NCBI GenBank assembly: GCA_009775095.1
Contig: VSOZ01000013.1
Span: 27,382-91,381, forward strand
Length of the DNA: 64,000 bases
DNA from: Muribaculum sp.
Lineage (GTDB): Bacteria > Bacteroidota > Bacteroidia > Bacteroidales > Muribaculaceae
Direction of reading: 5' to 3'
Shown piece by piece: positions 62,316 to 64,000 of this stretch. The notes under the pieces were generated by a model that ran no database searches, was not told the origin of the DNA, and saw only the letters and a list, made by a program, of their open reading frames with translations. The first letter of the stretch is position 1. The number at the start of each line of letters is the position of its first letter. The position numbers and the translations under genes were made by a program.

Positions 62316-63659
62316 TCAATAACCGGTGTAAGTATGAGGGCTGAGCTTTTTAAGCTCCTCTTTGACCTGTTCGCTGACATTGAGCGTATCGATAAACGAA
62401 GCTATGCTTTCGGCAGTCACCGTAGTATTTACTCGCGTAAGCTCTTTGAGAGTTTCGTAAGGCTTGGGGTAACCTTCGCGACGCAGTATAGTCTGTATAC
62501 CCTCGGCTACGACATTCCACATATTGTCAAGATCGCGGTTGATAGCATCGACATTGAGCAGCAACTTATTAAGGCCCTTAAGCGTTGACGCGATAGCAAT
62601 AAGCATATGAGCCAGAGGCACACCTACATTGCGCAGTACGGTCGAGTCGGTCAAGTCGCGCTGCAGACGCGATACGGGCAGCTTCGAAGCAAGATGCTCG
62701 AGAATGGCATTGGCTATGCCGAGGTTGCCTTCGGAGTTTTCGAAGTCAATAGGATTGACCTTATGGGGCATTGCCGACGAGCCCACTTCACCGGCTTTGA
62801 TTTTCTGCTTGAAATACTCCATTGATATGTATTGCCACATATCTTTGTCAAGATCAAGTATTATGGTATTGATGCGGCGGAGTGCGTCAAATATGGCGGC
62901 AAAGTTGTCGTAATTGGATATCTGGGTGGTATATTCTTCACGCTCTATGCCAAGACGTTCGCTAAGAAATTTAGCTCCGAATTTACGCCAGTCGATATCG
63001 GGATAAGCCGTAAGATGGGCGTTGAAGTTGCCCGTAGCTCCACCGAATTTACCGCTTATGGGAGTTGCGTCGAGCAGAGCCAGCTGCTTGCGCAGACGGT
63101 AGGTGAAAACCTTTATCTCCTTGCCGAGCCTTGTAGGAGAAGCCGGCTGACCGTGAGTCTTGGCAAGCATGGGTATGTCATACCATTCTTCGGCCTGCTT
63201 CTCAAGATGTTCGACAAGTTCATTAAGTGCCGGACGATACACTTCGCCAAGAGCCTCCTTAAGCGACAAAGGCACGGAAGTGTTGTTGATATCCTGCGAC
63301 GTAAGCCCGAAGTGTATGAACTCTTTATGCGTCTCAAGGCCGAGCAGGTCAAACTTCTCTTTAAGGAAATACTCCACGGCTTTGACGTCATGATTTGTCA
63401 CCGACTCGATCTCTTTTATGCGCGAAGCATCCTCTATGGAGAAATTACGGTATATGGCCCGCAGGCTGTCAAATACTTGCGGGTTAACGTCGGCAAGCTG
63501 CGGAAGCGGCAACTCGCACAAAGCAATGAAATACTCAATCTCCACTCTTACACGATAACGTATGAGAGCAAATTCCGAAAAATATTCGTCAAGTCGCTCG
63601 CATTTTCCGCGATAGCGCCCGTCGATCGGCGAAATGGCCGTAAGTTGTGTCAATACCAT
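62316..63659 (-). CDS. purB: Adenylosuccinate lyase
   Basis: A 447-residue fumarase/aspartase-superfamily enzyme: AISPIDGRYRGK start, FIHFGLTSQDINNTS, TRLGKEIKVF and the signature GSSAMPHKVNPIDFENSEG. It cleaves SAICAR and adenylosuccinate in purine synthesis. A TAACTTTG box lies 30 bp upstream (63696-63689). Confidence 0.97.
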   Translation of the reverse strand: MVLTQLTAISPIDGRYRGKCERLDEYFSEFALIRYRVRVEIEYFIALCELPLPQLADVNPQVFDSLRAIYRNFSIEDASRIKEIESVTNHDVKAVEYFLKEKFDLLGLETHKEFIHFGLTSQDINNTSVPLSLKEALGEVYRPALNELVEHLEKQAEEWYDIPMLAKTHGQPASPTRLGKEIKVFTYRLRKQLALLDATPISGKFGGATGNFNAHLTAYPDIDWRKFGAKFLSERLGIEREEYTTQISNYDNFAAIFDALRRINTIILDLDKDMWQYISMEYFKQKIKAGEVGSSAMPHKVNPIDFENSEGNLGIANAILEHLASKLPVSRLQRDLTDSTVLRNVGVPLAHMLIAIASTLKGLNKLLLNVDAINRDLDNMWNVVAEGIQTILRREGYPKPYETLKELTRVNTTVTAESIASFIDTLNVSEQVKEELKKLSPHTYTGY

Positions 63660-63688
63660 AGATTTATGTGATAATGAATATTATGTTG

Positions 63689-63696
63689 CAAAGTTA
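63689..63696 (-). promoter_or_regulatory. purB -7 box
   Basis: CAAAGTTA on the plus strand reads TAACTTTG on the minus strand, 30 nt before the purB start. No TTG at standard spacing. Confidence 0.5.
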
Positions 63697-63744
63697 CGGA
63701 AAATCAAGGGAAAATGAAAAATATGCGATTTTTATTGAATTTTA

Positions 63745-63776
63745 TTTTGTCATTACAAAAAAGCGTTGTAACTTTG
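63745..63776 (+). promoter_or_regulatory. Promoter of the tRNA-Val pair
   Basis: TAACTTTG (63769-63776) is an exact -7 box with TTTTG (63745-63749) 19 bp upstream. Transcription would begin about 15-20 nt before the first tRNA. Confidence 0.65.
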
Positions 63777-63797
63777 CATCGCTTTAACGGAGAACAC

Positions 63798-63872
63798 GGG
63801 CGCTTAGCTCAGCTGGTTCAGAGCATCTGCCTTACAAGCAGAGGGTCGGGGGTTCGAATCCCTCAGCGCCCA
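63798..63872 (+). tRNA. tRNA-Val (TAC), copy 1
   Basis: Acceptor arms GGGCGCT and AGCGCCC pair, GGTTCGAATCC forms the T-arm, and the anticodon stem TCTGC/GCAGA holds the loop CTTACAA, anticodon TAC. The discriminator is A and CCA is not encoded. Confidence 0.95.
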
Positions 63873-63922
63873 CTCAACAAATTCAATCCGCTTCTCCACT
63901 TAAAGCATTCCCGATCAAAATC

Positions 63923-63997
63923 GGGCGCTTAGCTCAGCTGGTTCAGAGCATCTGCCTTACAAGCAGAGGGTCGGGGGTTCGAATCCCTCAGCGCCCA
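63923..63997 (+). tRNA. tRNA-Val (TAC), copy 2
   Basis: This 75-nt gene is identical to the copy at 63798-63872, 50 bp downstream. The spacer's CCCGAT at 63910-63915 can pair with ATCGGG at 63920-63925, overlapping the first three tRNA bases. Confidence 0.95.
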
Positions 63998-64000
63998 CTC

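Noticed and set aside
63714..63932. 72-codon frame near the right end
   Set aside because: It runs through the tRNA-Val gene and its promoter, so it is not a protein gene.

Overview
The window looks like a chromosomal contig of a gut Bacteroidales, most likely in or near Muribaculaceae (inference; there is no rRNA to test it). The grounds are SusC/SusD and SusR-type genes, Mfa/FimB-type fimbrial genes, lipoproteins with short lipoboxes, almost no Shine-Dalgarno sequences, and recurrent Bacteroidetes promoter boxes of the form TAnnTTTG, several with a TTG element about 19-20 bp upstream.

Left end (1-5.3 kb): an accessory island. A three-gene overlapping operon encodes a helix-turn-helix protein, a nucleotidyltransferase-fold protein and a calcineurin-like phosphoesterase. 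A perfect 28-bp palindrome lies on its promoter and a near-copy lies just after its last gene. Degenerate 46-bp direct repeats flank it, and a structured, possibly non-coding RNA segment ending in an intrinsic terminator lies downstream. A secreted choloylglycine-hydrolase-family enzyme and a small DUF6291-like gene follow.

5.5-19.4 kb: a polysaccharide utilisation locus on the minus strand. A SusR-like membrane regulator lies upstream of susC, susD, a four-module SusE/SusF-like surface glycan-binding lipoprotein, a clan GH-D (GH27-like) lipoprotein, an inverting-type GH97 and a six-hairpin glycosidase. The gene set points to an alpha-glucan, perhaps alpha-1,6-linked. A thioredoxin-fold DUF5106-like lipoprotein follows.

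20.9-29.8 kb: a plus-strand fimbrial operon with a DUF3575 outer-membrane protein, a fimbrillin, a FimB/Mfa2-type anchor, a second fimbrillin-like lipoprotein, an internal terminator, and two tandem paralogous tip-type proteins with conserved N-terminal halves and divergent C-terminal domains. A G8 tract lies upstream.

29.8-37 kb (minus strand): a BNR-propeller enzyme, a RhuM-type protein, the cobalamin genes cobQ-cobD-cbiB, and an AAA+ ATPase preceded by three 32-bp tandem repeats. 37-43 kb (plus strand): a tightly overlapping housekeeping run of cysE, an RlmL-type methyltransferase, purD, a membrane protein, pdxB and an FKBP isomerase. recA follows on the minus strand; its leader is duplicated around an insertion holding an IS982 remnant and a DUF1016 nuclease. 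A small lipoprotein and tRNA-Pro come next.

47.6-55.4 kb: the most unusual locus. A minus-strand operon encodes a VWA-domain membrane protein, a tubulin/FtsZ-superfamily protein (split by an in-frame TAG) and a membrane-anchored papain-like protease. The right end is housekeeping: a Big_5 lipoprotein, DUF3822, rsmD, asnS, a pseudouridine synthase with a long GGYNNNRQ low-complexity tail, purB, and two identical tRNA-Val genes.
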